Source: Variovorax paradoxus
GTDB lineage: Bacteria > Pseudomonadota > Gammaproteobacteria > Burkholderiales > Burkholderiaceae_C
Assembly: GCF_018614915.1 (NCBI RefSeq)
Contig: NZ_JAGGNU010000016.1
Location: 16,828 to 80,827 of the forward strand
DNA length: 64,000 bases
Reading direction: 5' to 3'
The notes below the pieces were generated by a model that saw nothing but the letters and a program-made list of their open reading frames with translations, had not been told where the DNA came from and did no database searches. This document shows, one piece after another, positions 26,410-34,903 of this stretch. A program made the position numbers and the translations under genes. How positions within the stretch are numbered: position 1 is the first letter of the stretch; each line of letters opens with the position of its first letter.

Positions 26410-27177
26410 TCAGCCGCGGTCGCTGCGTGCGAGCCGATGTTCGAGCTGCCTAAGCATGGTCGTGAGCGCCAGCGTCATGAGCCAATAGATCAGCGAGATG
26501 GCGAGGTACGGCTCCCAATAGCGCGCATAGGCGCCGGCCACGGTGCGAGCCGCGTAGGCCAGTTCGGCAAGCCCGATCGCCGACACCAGCGAGGTGTCCT
26601 TGAGCAGCGCGATCGCGTTGTTGCCGAGCGGGGGCAGCATGCGCCTGAAGGCCTGCGGCAGCACCACGTAGCGCATCACCTGCGCATGGGTGAAGCCGAT
26701 CGAGCGGCCGGCATCGACCTGGCCGCGGGAGATCGACTGGATGCCGGCACGAAACACCTCGGAGATGTAGGCCGCGGAATTCAGCGTCAGCGCGACGATG
26801 CCCGAGATCAGCGCACCGTGCTCCTGCTTCAGCGTGCGCGCGAGTTCACCGGTCACGATCAGGCCGGTCGTCGGGTGGATGAAGAGCGGCATCACCGCGA
26901 AGTGGATCAGCAGGATCTGCACGAACAAGGGCGTGCCGCGGAAGAAGCTCACGTACACGGTCGAGGGCCAGCGCAGGAAGAAGCGCGCCATCCACGACCA
27001 GGGCGCATGGCGCGCGTTGGCCAGCCGCGCGAGCGCCAGGCAGAGGCCCCAGCTGGCGCCGAGCAGCACGCACAGGACAGTCATGCGAAGCGTCATCCAC
27101 GCGCCTTCGATGAACAGGCTCTTGTATTCGAGCAGGATGTCGACCCGAAACCAGCCAAACCACACGATCGGTTCCAT
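26410..27177 (-). CDS. Polar amino-acid ABC transporter permease
   Basis: Product of 255 aa of the HisM/GlnP type, with about five helices. The N-terminus reads GAWMTLRMTVLCVLLGASWG, the helix after it SFFRGTPLFVQILL is the family signature, and the ATPase-contact EAA loop is EVFRAGIQSISRGQVDAGRSIG. The start follows the substrate-binding protein on the same strand by 77 bp, with a strong terminator hairpin in between. No ATP-binding subunit gene is next to it, so it must borrow one. Confidence 0.88.
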   Translation of the reverse strand: MEPIVWFGWFRVDILLEYKSLFIEGAWMTLRMTVLCVLLGASWGLCLALARLANARHAPWSWMARFFLRWPSTVYVSFFRGTPLFVQILLIHFAVMPLFIHPTTGLIVTGELARTLKQEHGALISGIVALTLNSAAYISEVFRAGIQSISRGQVDAGRSIGFTHAQVMRYVVLPQAFRRMLPPLGNNAIALLKDTSLVSAIGLAELAYAARTVAGAYARYWEPYLAISLIYWLMTLALTTMLRQLEHRLARSDRG

Positions 27178-27203
27178 CGAACCACCCCTCCAAAGCCGTC
27201 AAT

Positions 27204-27229
27204 GAAAAACGGCCGCGCGCTGCGGCCGT
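27204..27229 (-). terminator. Rho-independent terminator between the binding protein and permease genes
   Basis: On the minus strand the perfect 8-bp stem ACGGCCGC/GCGGCCGT, with a 5-nt loop, is followed by a run of five T (27205-27209 on the plus strand read as A). It lies inside an ABC operon, where partial termination is known to give more binding protein than permease. Confidence 0.78.
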
Positions 27230-27254
27230 GGTCCCGGTGCGCCAGCCGCCGGCT

Positions 27255-28019
27255 TCAGCGCACGTTGGGGTCCTTGTTGAACCATTTCTTGTAGATCGTG
27301 TTGTAGCTGCCGTCGGCGCGGATCGCGGCCAGGCCGGCGGCAAGCTTGTCCTGCAGCGCCTTGTCGCCCTTCTTCAGCACGATGCCGAACGCCTCCTCGG
27401 GGAAGGATTTGTCGTCCACCGTCTTGAGATCGGGGTTCTGCGCCACGCGGTAGGCGATCACGCCGTTGTCGCCCACTGCCGCATCGACGCCGCCGCCGGC
27501 GAGCTCGGAAATGATCAGCGGCGTGCTCTCGAAGCGGCGCAGGTTGGGATTGGTCTTGCCGAACTCGCGCGAGACCACGTCGTCGGCGGTCGAGGCGTTG
27601 ACCACGGCGATCTTCTTGCCGGCGAGGTCCTTCAGCGCGCTCACGCTGCTCGATTTGGACACCGCGATCAGCTGCTTGGCCGCAAAGTAAGGCGGCGAGA
27701 AGTCGTAGCTCTGCTTGCGCTTGTCGTTGATGGTGACGCCCGAGATGATCAGGTCGACGTCGCCGTTGTTGAGCGCGGCGAAGATGCCGCTCCAGGGCGT
27801 GTTGACCAGCTTGATCCTGAAGCCCTGGTTCTTGGCGATGGCGTTGATGATGTCGATGTCGAAGCCGACGATCTGCTTGTCCTTGTTCTCGAAGGCGAAG
27901 GGTGCGTAGGTGGCGCTCGAAGCCACGGTCAGTTCGCGGTTCTGTGCGTTGGCGCTCATCGCGAGCGTGGCGGCGAGGAGGCCGAGCGACAAGGAAAGGG
28001 CGCGGCGGAATGGGTTCAT
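27255..28019 (-). CDS. Periplasmic amino-acid ABC substrate-binding protein
   Basis: Product of 254 aa in the cluster 3 (SBP_bac_3) family. A signal peptide (MNPFRRALSLSLGLLAATLAMSANAQ) ends at an AxA site. The mature part starts LTVASSATYAPFAFENKDKQ, then GFDIDIINAIAK, with the hinge GVDAAVGDNGVIAYRV and a C-terminal YNTIYKKWFNKDP typical of GlnH-like proteins. The specific amino acid cannot be told. The following permease gene on the same strand is its likely partner. Confidence 0.88.
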   Translation of the reverse strand: MNPFRRALSLSLGLLAATLAMSANAQNRELTVASSATYAPFAFENKDKQIVGFDIDIINAIAKNQGFRIKLVNTPWSGIFAALNNGDVDLIISGVTINDKRKQSYDFSPPYFAAKQLIAVSKSSSVSALKDLAGKKIAVVNASTADDVVSREFGKTNPNLRRFESTPLIISELAGGGVDAAVGDNGVIAYRVAQNPDLKTVDDKSFPEEAFGIVLKKGDKALQDKLAAGLAAIRADGSYNTIYKKWFNKDPNVR

Positions 28020-28068
28020 GGGGGCCTTCTGTGCTGCCGTGGGGGCTGAAAAAATCGGTCGCGCGATT

Positions 28069-28557
28069 CTAGGTCTTGGCCTTCTTCGCCAAGTGGCCCA
28101 GCGGCAGCGCCCGGCTGGCCTTGACCTCGCCGAGCGAGAAGCTGGTGTGCAGGTCTTTCACGTTCGGCAGGTGCATCAGGCTGTTGAGCGCGAAGCGCGA
28201 GAAGCCGTCCAGGTCTTCCGCCACCACCTGCAGCTCGAACATGCCGGTGCCGCTGATGTAGTGGCAGGCCACCACCTCGGGCAGCTTGCGGATCGCCTCC
28301 TCGATCTTGCGCGTGACCTCGCCGGTGGCGCGGTCGGTGTCCAGACGCACGAAGGCGAGCACGTCCAGGCCGATCTTGTGGCGATCGATCTCGGCGTGGT
28401 AGCCGCGGATGTAGCCGGCGTTTTCGAGCGCGCGCACGCGACGCCAGCAGGGCGCGGCCGAGAGCCCCACACGCTGCGCCAGCTCGGCGTTGGTGAGCCG
28501 CGCGTCGGCCTGCAGTTCTTGCAGGATGGCAAGGTCGAACTTGTCAATGCTTTCCAT
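28069..28557 (-). CDS. Lrp/AsnC family transcriptional regulator
   Basis: Product of 162 aa. The N-terminal HTH reads ILQELQADARLTNAELAQRVGLS, then a beta-strand AAPCWRRVRALENAGYI. The C-terminal RAM effector domain follows (VLAFVRLDTDRATGEV, VVACHYISGTGMFELQVVAEDL). It is divergent from the indolepyruvate oxidoreductase, 180 bp apart, and probably controls it in response to an amino acid. It is also 50 bp upstream of the amino-acid ABC genes on the same strand. Confidence 0.88.
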   Translation of the reverse strand: MESIDKFDLAILQELQADARLTNAELAQRVGLSAAPCWRRVRALENAGYIRGYHAEIDRHKIGLDVLAFVRLDTDRATGEVTRKIEEAIRKLPEVVACHYISGTGMFELQVVAEDLDGFSRFALNSLMHLPNVKDLHTSFSLGEVKASRALPLGHLAKKAKT

Positions 28558-28737
28558 GAGGGCCTATCTTAAGCAAGATCCTTTCTAAATGGGCCCTTGA
28601 ATGGGCAAAGAACGCAAACACCTATCAAGGCGGCAGGCATACACTTTGCGAGCATGATGGCTCGCGGGAGTGTTCCTACCCGGACGCCTCGCACCACCCA
28701 ATCGCCACGCCCACAAGGCACAGCCACGGAGACAACG
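28558..28737. promoter_or_regulatory. Divergent intergenic region between the Lrp gene and the oxidoreductase
   Basis: This 180-bp gap holds both promoters. It is AT-richer near the Lrp start, with an AAGCAAGATCCTT segment (28571-28583) that has partial dyad symmetry, as Lrp sites often do. A TACACT at 28640-28645 could be a -10 for the oxidoreductase, with no clear -35. Exact sites are uncertain. Confidence 0.35.
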
Positions 28738-31700
28738 ATGAACGCACCGCTGCCGGAGCACATCCGCAAGGCCCTAGAAACGGTCACGCTCGACGACAAA
28801 TACAGCCTCGACTACGGCCGCGCCTTCATGAGCGGCGTGCAGGCCCTGGTCAAGCTGCCGATGCTGCAGCGCCTGCGCGACAAGCAGGCCGGCAAGAACA
28901 CCGCCGGCTTCGTCAGCGGCTACCGCGGCTCCCCGCTCGGCGGCTACGACCAGGCGCTGTGGAAGGCCAGCAAGTATTTGAAGGAGCAGCACATCGTGTT
29001 CCAGCCGGGCGTCAACGAGGAGCTCGCGGCCACGGCGCTCTGGGGCACCCAGCAGTTGGGCTTCTCGCCCGCGGGCACCAACAAGTACGACGGCGTGTTC
29101 GGCATCTGGTACGGCAAGGGCCCAGGCGTTGACCGCTGCTCCGACGTCTTCAAGCACGCCAACATGGCCGGCACCACGCCCTGGGGCGGCGTGATCGCGG
29201 TGGCCGGCGACGACCACATCTCCAAGAGCTCGACCGCGGCGCACCAGAGCGACCACATCTTCAAGGCCTGCGGCACGCCGGTGTTCTTCCCGACCAACGT
29301 GCAGGAGATCCTCGACCTCGGCATCCACGCCTTCGCGATGAGCCGCTTCGCCGGCATCTGGTCGGGCATGAAGACGATCCAGGAGATCGTCGAGTCCAGC
29401 GCCACCGCGATGATCGACCCGGAGCGCGTCGAAATCGTGATGCCCACCGATTTCCAGATGCCGCCCGGCGGCCTGCACATCCGCTGGCCCGACCATGCGC
29501 TGGAGCAGGAAGCGCGGCTCATGCACTACAAGTGGTACGCCGCGCTGGCCTACATCCGCGCCAACCGGCTCAACCACAACGTGATCGAAGGCCCGAACGA
29601 CCGCTTCGGCATCATGGCCAGCGGCAAGGCCTTCAACGACACGCGCCAGGCGCTGATCGACCTCGGCCTGGACGACGCGGCCTGCCGCCAGCTCGGCATC
29701 CGGCTGCACAAGGTGGCGGTGGTGTGGCCGCTGGAGGCGCAGCTCACGCGCGCCTTCGCGACCGGCCTGCAGGAAATCCTGGTGGTCGAGGAGAAGCGCC
29801 AGGTCATCGAGTACCAGCTCAAGGAAGAGCTCTACAACTGGCGCGCCGACGTGCGGCCCAACGTGGTCGGCAAGTTCGACGAGGGCGAGGTGCACCAGGC
29901 CGAGGGCTACTCGGGCGGCGAGTGGTCGATGCCCAATCCGACCGGCCACACGCTGCTGCGCGCCAATGCCGACCTGAACCCGGCGCTGATCGCCAAGGCG
30001 ATCGCCCTGCGTCTCAAGAAGACCGGCCTCCTGGCCGCCGCCGGCGCCGACATGGCGGCGCGCATCGACGCCCAGCTGGCCATCCTCGAGGCCAAGGAGC
30101 GCGCCATGGCGGCGCCGCAGACCGTCGGCGTCTCGGACGCGGCGCGCCAGCCCTGGTTCTGCTCGGGCTGCCCGCACAACACCAGCACCGTCGTGCCCGA
30201 AGGCTCGCGCGCGATGGCCGGCATCGGCTGCCACTTCATGGCGACCTGGATGGACCGCTCCACCATCGGCTTCACGCAGATGGGCGGCGAGGGCGTGCCG
30301 TGGGTCGGCCAGCAGCCCTTTACGACCGACCAGCACATCTTCGCCAACCTCGGCGACGGCACCTACTTCCACAGCGGCCTGCTCGCCATCCGCCAGAGCA
30401 TCGCGGCGGGTGTGAACATCACCTACAAGATCCTCTACAACGACGCGGTCGCGATGACCGGCGGCCAGCCGGTCGGCGAGCGGCCCGAAGGCCACTCGGT
30501 GCTGCAGATCGCCGAGAGCCTGCATGCCGAAGGCGCGGTCAAGGTGGTGGTCGTGACCGACGAGCCCGAGAAGTACGAGGGCGTGAACGTGCCGGGCCAG
30601 GACGTGAAGGTGCGGCACCGCGACGAGCTGGACGAGATCCAGCGCGAGTTCAGGGAGATCAAGGGCACCACGGCCATCATCTACGACCAGACCTGCGCCA
30701 CCGAGAAGCGCCGCCGCCGCAAGCGCGGCACGGCCGTCGATCCGGCCAAGCGCGTGGTCATCAACGAGCTGGTCTGCGAAGGCTGCGGCGACTGCAGCGT
30801 GCAGAGCAACTGCCTGTCGGTGGAGCCGCTGGAGACCGAGTTCGGCCGCAAGCGCACCATCAACCAGAGCACCTGCAACAAGGACATGAGCTGCCTCAAG
30901 GGCTTCTGCCCGAGCTTCGTCACCGTCGAGGGCGGAAAACTCAAGGGGAAAACGAAGGCGCAAGCGCCTTCGCCCTTCAGTCTTGGCGAACTGGCCGAAC
31001 CCGTTCTGCCAACACTGGCCGGCGGCAAGGTCTGGGGCGTGGTGGTGGCGGGCGTCGGCGGCACCGGCGTCATCACCATCGGCCAGCTGCTGGGCATGGC
31101 GGCGCACATCGAGGGCAAGGGCATCGTCACGCAGGACGCGGCCGGCCTGGCGCAGAAGGGCGGCGCCACCTGGAGCCACGTGCTGATCGGCGACACGCAG
31201 GACGACATCCGCACCACGCGCGTGGGCACGGCGGCGGCAGACCTGGTCCTGGCCTGCGACCCGCTGGTCAGCGTCAACCCCGAAACGATGGCGCGCATGC
31301 GCGAAGGGCGCACCCACGTCGCGCTGAACAACCACAGCACGCCGACGGCCGCCTTCGTGCGCAACGCCAACTGGCAGAACCCGCAGGAGGCCTGCGCCGC
31401 CGAGATCGCGCGCGCCGTGGGTATCGAAGGCATTGGCGCCTTCGATGCCGATGCCGCCGCCAGCTCGCTGATGGGCGACACCATCTACGTCAATCCGATG
31501 ATCCTGGGCTATGCCTGGCAGAAGGGCTGGATCCCGCTCGAGCATGCGTCGCTGATGCGCGCGATCGAGCTCAACGCGGTGGCGATCGAGAACAACAAGG
31601 CCGCCTTCGAATGGGGCCGCCAGGCGGCCGAGCGGCCACTCGAGGTGCAGAAGCACGTCTCGCCCGGCCAGGTCATCGAGTTCAAGAAGCACGAGACGGT

Positions 31701-32343
31701 CGAGAACCTGGTCGCGCGCCGCGCCGAGTTCCTCACCGGCTACCAGAACGCGGCCTATGCCGGCCAGTACAAGGCCTTCGTCGCGAAGGTGCAGCAGGCC
31801 GAATCGGCGCTCGGCAAGGCCAGCCTCGCCGAGGCGGTGGCGCGCTACCTGTTCAAGCTCATGGCCTACAAGGACGAGTACGAGGTCGCGCGGCTGCACA
31901 CCGACCGCAGCTTCCTCGATCGCGTCGAGGGCATGTTCGAGGGCGATTTCAAGCTCAACTACCACCTGGCGCCGCCGATCATCGCCAGGCGCAATGCCAA
32001 GGGCGAACTGCAGAAGCAGAAGTTCGGCCCCGCGATGCTGACCGGCTTCAGGCTGCTCGCAAAGCTCAAGGGCTTGCGCGGCACGGCGCTCGACGTCTTC
32101 GGCCGCACCGAGGAACGCAAGACCGAACGCGCGCTGATCGGCGAATACCGCGCCAGCATCGTTGAGGTGCTGGCCGCCCTGAACGTTGGCAACCACGCGC
32201 TCGCCCTGGAGATCGCGAGCCTGCCGGAGCAGATCCGCGGCTACGGCCACGTCAAGGAGCGCAACCTGGCGGCGGCGCGCACGCGCTGGGCCGAGCTCCT
32301 GGCCAAGTGGCGCGACCCGCAGGCGCAGCGCGCCGCGGCCTGA
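28738..32343 (+). CDS. Indolepyruvate ferredoxin oxidoreductase (single-chain, TPP/4Fe-4S)
   Basis: Oxidatively decarboxylates aromatic 2-oxo acids such as indolepyruvate or phenylpyruvate to acyl-CoA, with ferredoxin as acceptor. The 1201-aa chain has the pyruvate-ferredoxin-oxidoreductase N-terminal domain (FVSGYRGSPLGGYDQAL), and the TPP domain with GDGTYFHSGLLAIRQ and KILYNDAVAMTGG. The 4Fe-4S motif CEGCGDCSVQSNC and a second Cys cluster CNKDMSCLKGFC follow. The C-terminal gamma-type domain begins VVVAGVGGTGVITIGQLLGM. This fused form is common in proteobacteria. A GGAGA site precedes the ATG. The paired Lrp gene supports amino-acid catabolism. Confidence 0.92.
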   Translation: MNAPLPEHIRKALETVTLDDKYSLDYGRAFMSGVQALVKLPMLQRLRDKQAGKNTAGFVSGYRGSPLGGYDQALWKASKYLKEQHIVFQPGVNEELAATALWGTQQLGFSPAGTNKYDGVFGIWYGKGPGVDRCSDVFKHANMAGTTPWGGVIAVAGDDHISKSSTAAHQSDHIFKACGTPVFFPTNVQEILDLGIHAFAMSRFAGIWSGMKTIQEIVESSATAMIDPERVEIVMPTDFQMPPGGLHIRWPDHALEQEARLMHYKWYAALAYIRANRLNHNVIEGPNDRFGIMASGKAFNDTRQALIDLGLDDAACRQLGIRLHKVAVVWPLEAQLTRAFATGLQEILVVEEKRQVIEYQLKEELYNWRADVRPNVVGKFDEGEVHQAEGYSGGEWSMPNPTGHTLLRANADLNPALIAKAIALRLKKTGLLAAAGADMAARIDAQLAILEAKERAMAAPQTVGVSDAARQPWFCSGCPHNTSTVVPEGSRAMAGIGCHFMATWMDRSTIGFTQMGGEGVPWVGQQPFTTDQHIFANLGDGTYFHSGLLAIRQSIAAGVNITYKILYNDAVAMTGGQPVGERPEGHSVLQIAESLHAEGAVKVVVVTDEPEKYEGVNVPGQDVKVRHRDELDEIQREFREIKGTTAIIYDQTCATEKRRRRKRGTAVDPAKRVVINELVCEGCGDCSVQSNCLSVEPLETEFGRKRTINQSTCNKDMSCLKGFCPSFVTVEGGKLKGKTKAQAPSPFSLGELAEPVLPTLAGGKVWGVVVAGVGGTGVITIGQLLGMAAHIEGKGIVTQDAAGLAQKGGATWSHVLIGDTQDDIRTTRVGTAAADLVLACDPLVSVNPETMARMREGRTHVALNNHSTPTAAFVRNANWQNPQEACAAEIARAVGIEGIGAFDADAAASSLMGDTIYVNPMILGYAWQKGWIPLEHASLMRAIELNAVAIENNKAAFEWGRQAAERPLEVQKHVSPGQVIEFKKHETVENLVARRAEFLTGYQNAAYAGQYKAFVAKVQQAESALGKASLAEAVARYLFKLMAYKDEYEVARLHTDRSFLDRVEGMFEGDFKLNYHLAPPIIARRNAKGELQKQKFGPAMLTGFRLLAKLKGLRGTALDVFGRTEERKTERALIGEYRASIVEVLAALNVGNHALALEIASLPEQIRGYGHVKERNLAAARTRWAELLAKWRDPQAQRAAA

Positions 32344-32389
32344 GGCGCACCTCGGCAGGTCCCCGGGGCCTTGCCCTGAAAGCCCCGAA

Positions 32390-32418
32390 CGCCCCGCCGG
32401 GTTAGCCCGGGCGGGGCG
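32390..32418. repeat. Strong GC hairpin upstream of yajC
   Basis: CGCCCCGCC and GGCGGGGCG are perfect arms that extend by a GGG/CCC step around a TTAG loop, with one unpaired G. There is no T-run, so it is not a classic terminator. It may end oxidoreductase transcription or attenuate into yajC. Confidence 0.5.
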
Positions 32419-32551
32419 AGCGCCGCCGAATACAATGCTCGATGCTGTGCGCGGCCTGGCCCCGCGCCGCGCGGTCGCGTCATGTGGCCGCGGAAGCGCG
32501 AACTCCCCATGGGATTCGCGCTCTTATTCCTTCCCTCTGCTGGAGACTTCC

Positions 32552-32884
32552 TTGTTCATTTCCTCTGCTTTCGCCCAGACCGCGCCCGCTGCCGCCGGCG
32601 GCAGCGACATGTTGTCCTCGCTCGGCAGCATGCTGCCGCTGGTGCTGATGTTCGTGGTGCTGTATTTCGTGATGATCCGCCCGCAGATGAAGCGCCAGAA
32701 GGAAGCCCGCACCATGATCGAGGCGCTGGCCAAGGGCGACGAGGTGGCGACCGCCGGCGGCCTGCTCGGCAAGATCACCCAGATCGGCGACCAGTACCTG
32801 ACGGTCGAGATCGCCAAGGGCGTCGAAGTGCAGCTGCAGCGCAGCGCGGTGGTTCAGGTGCTGCCGAAGGGCGCAATTAAGTAA
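32552..32884 (+). CDS. yajC: Preprotein translocase subunit YajC
   Basis: Small inner-membrane partner of SecDF in the holotranslocon. The 110-aa product starts with TTG (MFISSAFAQ...), supported by a TGGAGA site five bases before it. Upstream in-frame ATG codons would give a long Arg-rich leader unlike YajC. A single helix (MLPLVLMFVVLYFVMIRPQMKRQKE) is followed by the conserved cytoplasmic part KGDEVATAGGLLGKITQIGD. The secD and secF genes follow in the same direction, as is usual. Confidence 0.9.
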   Translation: MFISSAFAQTAPAAAGGSDMLSSLGSMLPLVLMFVVLYFVMIRPQMKRQKEARTMIEALAKGDEVATAGGLLGKITQIGDQYLTVEIAKGVEVQLQRSAVVQVLPKGAIK

Positions 32885-32901
32885 GGCTCGGCCAACACAC
32901 A

Positions 32902-32984
32902 CCGTTCGCCCTGAGCTTGTCGAAGGGCCAGGCCAGGCTTCGACCCTTCGTCCAACTCAGGACAGGCAAGCTCAGCCCGAACGG
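32902..32984. repeat. Intergenic imperfect palindrome of a Burkholderiales-type dispersed repeat
   Basis: The left arm CCGTTCGCCCTGAGCTTGTC (continuing CGAAGGG) at 32902-32927 pairs with the right arm ending CAAGCTCAGCCCGAACGG at 32984. The arms are imperfect copies that differ by a few bases. The motif is a familiar repeated palindrome in Comamonadaceae genomes (recalled, not searched). It sits between yajC and secD, inside the operon, and would form a hairpin in the mRNA. Confidence 0.75.
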
Positions 32985-33010
32985 TTGAAGCTTCAAATTC
33001 AGGCGCTGAC

Positions 33011-34891
33011 ATGAACCGTTACCCGGTCTGGAAGTACGCGATCATCGTGATCGTGCTGCTCGTGGGGCTCGTCTATGCCCTGCCCAATTTCTTCGGCGAG
33101 GCGCCCGCGGTGCAGGTGTCCTCGGGCAAGTCGACCGTCAAGGTCGATGCCGGAACGCAGGCCCGCGTGGCCGAGGCGCTGAAGACTGCCGGGCTCGCGC
33201 CCGACCTGCTGACGCTGGACGCCACCTCGGTGCGCGCACGCTTCACCAGCACCGACGATCAACTCAAGGCGCGCGACGTGCTGCAACGCGCGCTGGTGCC
33301 CGATCCGAGCGATCCACCCTACGTGGTGGCGCTCAACCTGGTGTCGCGCTCGCCGTCCTGGCTCGCCGCGCTGCACGCCTATCCAATGTACCTGGGCCTG
33401 GACCTGCGCGGCGGCGTCGACTTCCTGCTGCAGGTCGACATGAAGGGCGCCATCGACAAGCGGGCCGAGTCCTTCGCCAACGACCTGCGTTCCGGGTTGC
33501 GCGACAAGAACGTCCGCGGCACCTCAGTCAGCCGCAACGGCCAGACCATCGAAGCGCGCTTCCGCGATGCCGCCGGGCTGGAAACGGCCAAGGCGCTGAT
33601 CCAGGACCAGTTCCCCGACCTCGCCGCCACCGACAGCCAGGAAGGCAGCGAGTGGAAGCTCACGGCCACCATCAAGCCCGAAGCCGCACGCCGGCTGCAG
33701 GACGCAGCGCTCAAGCAGAACATCACGACCCTGCACAACCGGATCAACGAGCTCGGCGTGGCCGAGCCGGTGATCCAGCAGCAGGGCCTGGACCGCATCG
33801 TGGTGCAGTTGCCCGGCGTGCAGGACACGGCCAAGGCCAAGGACATCCTGGGCCGCACCGCCACGCTCGAGATGCGCCTGGTCGACGAGAGCGCCGAAGG
33901 CCGCGCGGCCGAGACCGGTAGCGGCCCGGTGCCCTTCGGCTCCGAGAAATTCCTCGACCGCGAAGGCCGCGCCGTCATCGTCAAGAAGCAGGTGCTGGTG
34001 ACCGGCGAGAACCTGACCGACGCCCAGCCCGGCTTCGACTCCCAGACCCAGCAGCCCAAGGTCGACCTGACCATGGACGCCAAGGGCGGCCGCATCATGC
34101 GAGACGTGAGCCGCGAGAACTTCCGCAAGCGCATGGCGATGCTGATCTTCGAAAAGGGCAAGGGCGAAGTGCTCACCGCGCCGTCGATCAATGGCGAGCT
34201 CGGCAACCGCTTCCAGATCTCGGGTTCGATGACCGTGGTCGAGGCCAACGACCTCGCCCTGCTGCTGCGCGCCGGCTCGCTGGCCGCGCCGATGGAAATC
34301 ATCCAGGAACGCACGATCGGCCCGAGCCTGGGCGCCGACAACATCGACAAGGGCTTCAAGAGCGTGATGTACGGCTTCCTCGCCATCATGGTCTTCATGT
34401 GTGCCTACTACGCGCTCTTCGGCCTGTTCTCATCCATCGCTCTCGCGGTCAATCTGATGCTCCTGGTGGCGGTGCTGTCGATGCTGCAGGCCACGCTCAC
34501 GCTGCCCGGCATCGCGGCCATGGCGCTGGCGATCGGCGTGGCCATCGACTCCAACGTGCTGATCAACGAGCGCGTGCGCGAGGAATTGCGCGGCGGCGTC
34601 TCGCCGCAGGCGGCCATCCATGCGGGCTACGACCGCGCCTGGGGCACGATCCTCGATTCGAACGTGACCACGCTGATCGCGGGCATCGCGCTCCTGGCTT
34701 TCGGTTCGGGCCCGGTGCGCGGCTTCGCGGTGGTGCACTGCATCGGCATCGTCACCTCGATGTTCTCGGCGGTGTTCTTCTCGCGCGGCCTGGTGAACTT
34801 CTGGTACGGCAGCAAGAAGAAGCTCAAGAGCGTGTCGATCGGAACGGTCTGGAAGCCGGACGCCGCCAAGACCGCGGCCGACGCCAAGTAA
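33011..34891 (+). CDS. secD: Protein translocase subunit SecD
   Basis: Uses the proton gradient to help complete protein export and retrieve SecA cycles at the inner membrane. The 626-aa product has an N-terminal helix (KYAIIVIVLLVGLVYALP), the D1 signature PMYLGLDLRGGVDFLLQV, a large periplasmic domain, and the C-terminal helices with VEANDLALLLRAGSL and AIDSNVLINERVREELRGG. Length and motifs are standard. The gap from yajC holds a palindromic repeat. Twelve bases separate it from secF. Confidence 0.96.
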   Translation: MNRYPVWKYAIIVIVLLVGLVYALPNFFGEAPAVQVSSGKSTVKVDAGTQARVAEALKTAGLAPDLLTLDATSVRARFTSTDDQLKARDVLQRALVPDPSDPPYVVALNLVSRSPSWLAALHAYPMYLGLDLRGGVDFLLQVDMKGAIDKRAESFANDLRSGLRDKNVRGTSVSRNGQTIEARFRDAAGLETAKALIQDQFPDLAATDSQEGSEWKLTATIKPEAARRLQDAALKQNITTLHNRINELGVAEPVIQQQGLDRIVVQLPGVQDTAKAKDILGRTATLEMRLVDESAEGRAAETGSGPVPFGSEKFLDREGRAVIVKKQVLVTGENLTDAQPGFDSQTQQPKVDLTMDAKGGRIMRDVSRENFRKRMAMLIFEKGKGEVLTAPSINGELGNRFQISGSMTVVEANDLALLLRAGSLAAPMEIIQERTIGPSLGADNIDKGFKSVMYGFLAIMVFMCAYYALFGLFSSIALAVNLMLLVAVLSMLQATLTLPGIAAMALAIGVAIDSNVLINERVREELRGGVSPQAAIHAGYDRAWGTILDSNVTTLIAGIALLAFGSGPVRGFAVVHCIGIVTSMFSAVFFSRGLVNFWYGSKKKLKSVSIGTVWKPDAAKTAADAK

Positions 34892-34903
34892 GGGGACAGA
34901 AAA

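Noticed and set aside
28774..32250. Very long open frame on the minus strand across the oxidoreductase gene
   Set aside because: It is Arg/Ala/His-rich with no recognisable motif. Long antisense frames are expected in high-GC coding DNA, and the plus-strand frame is a clear family match.
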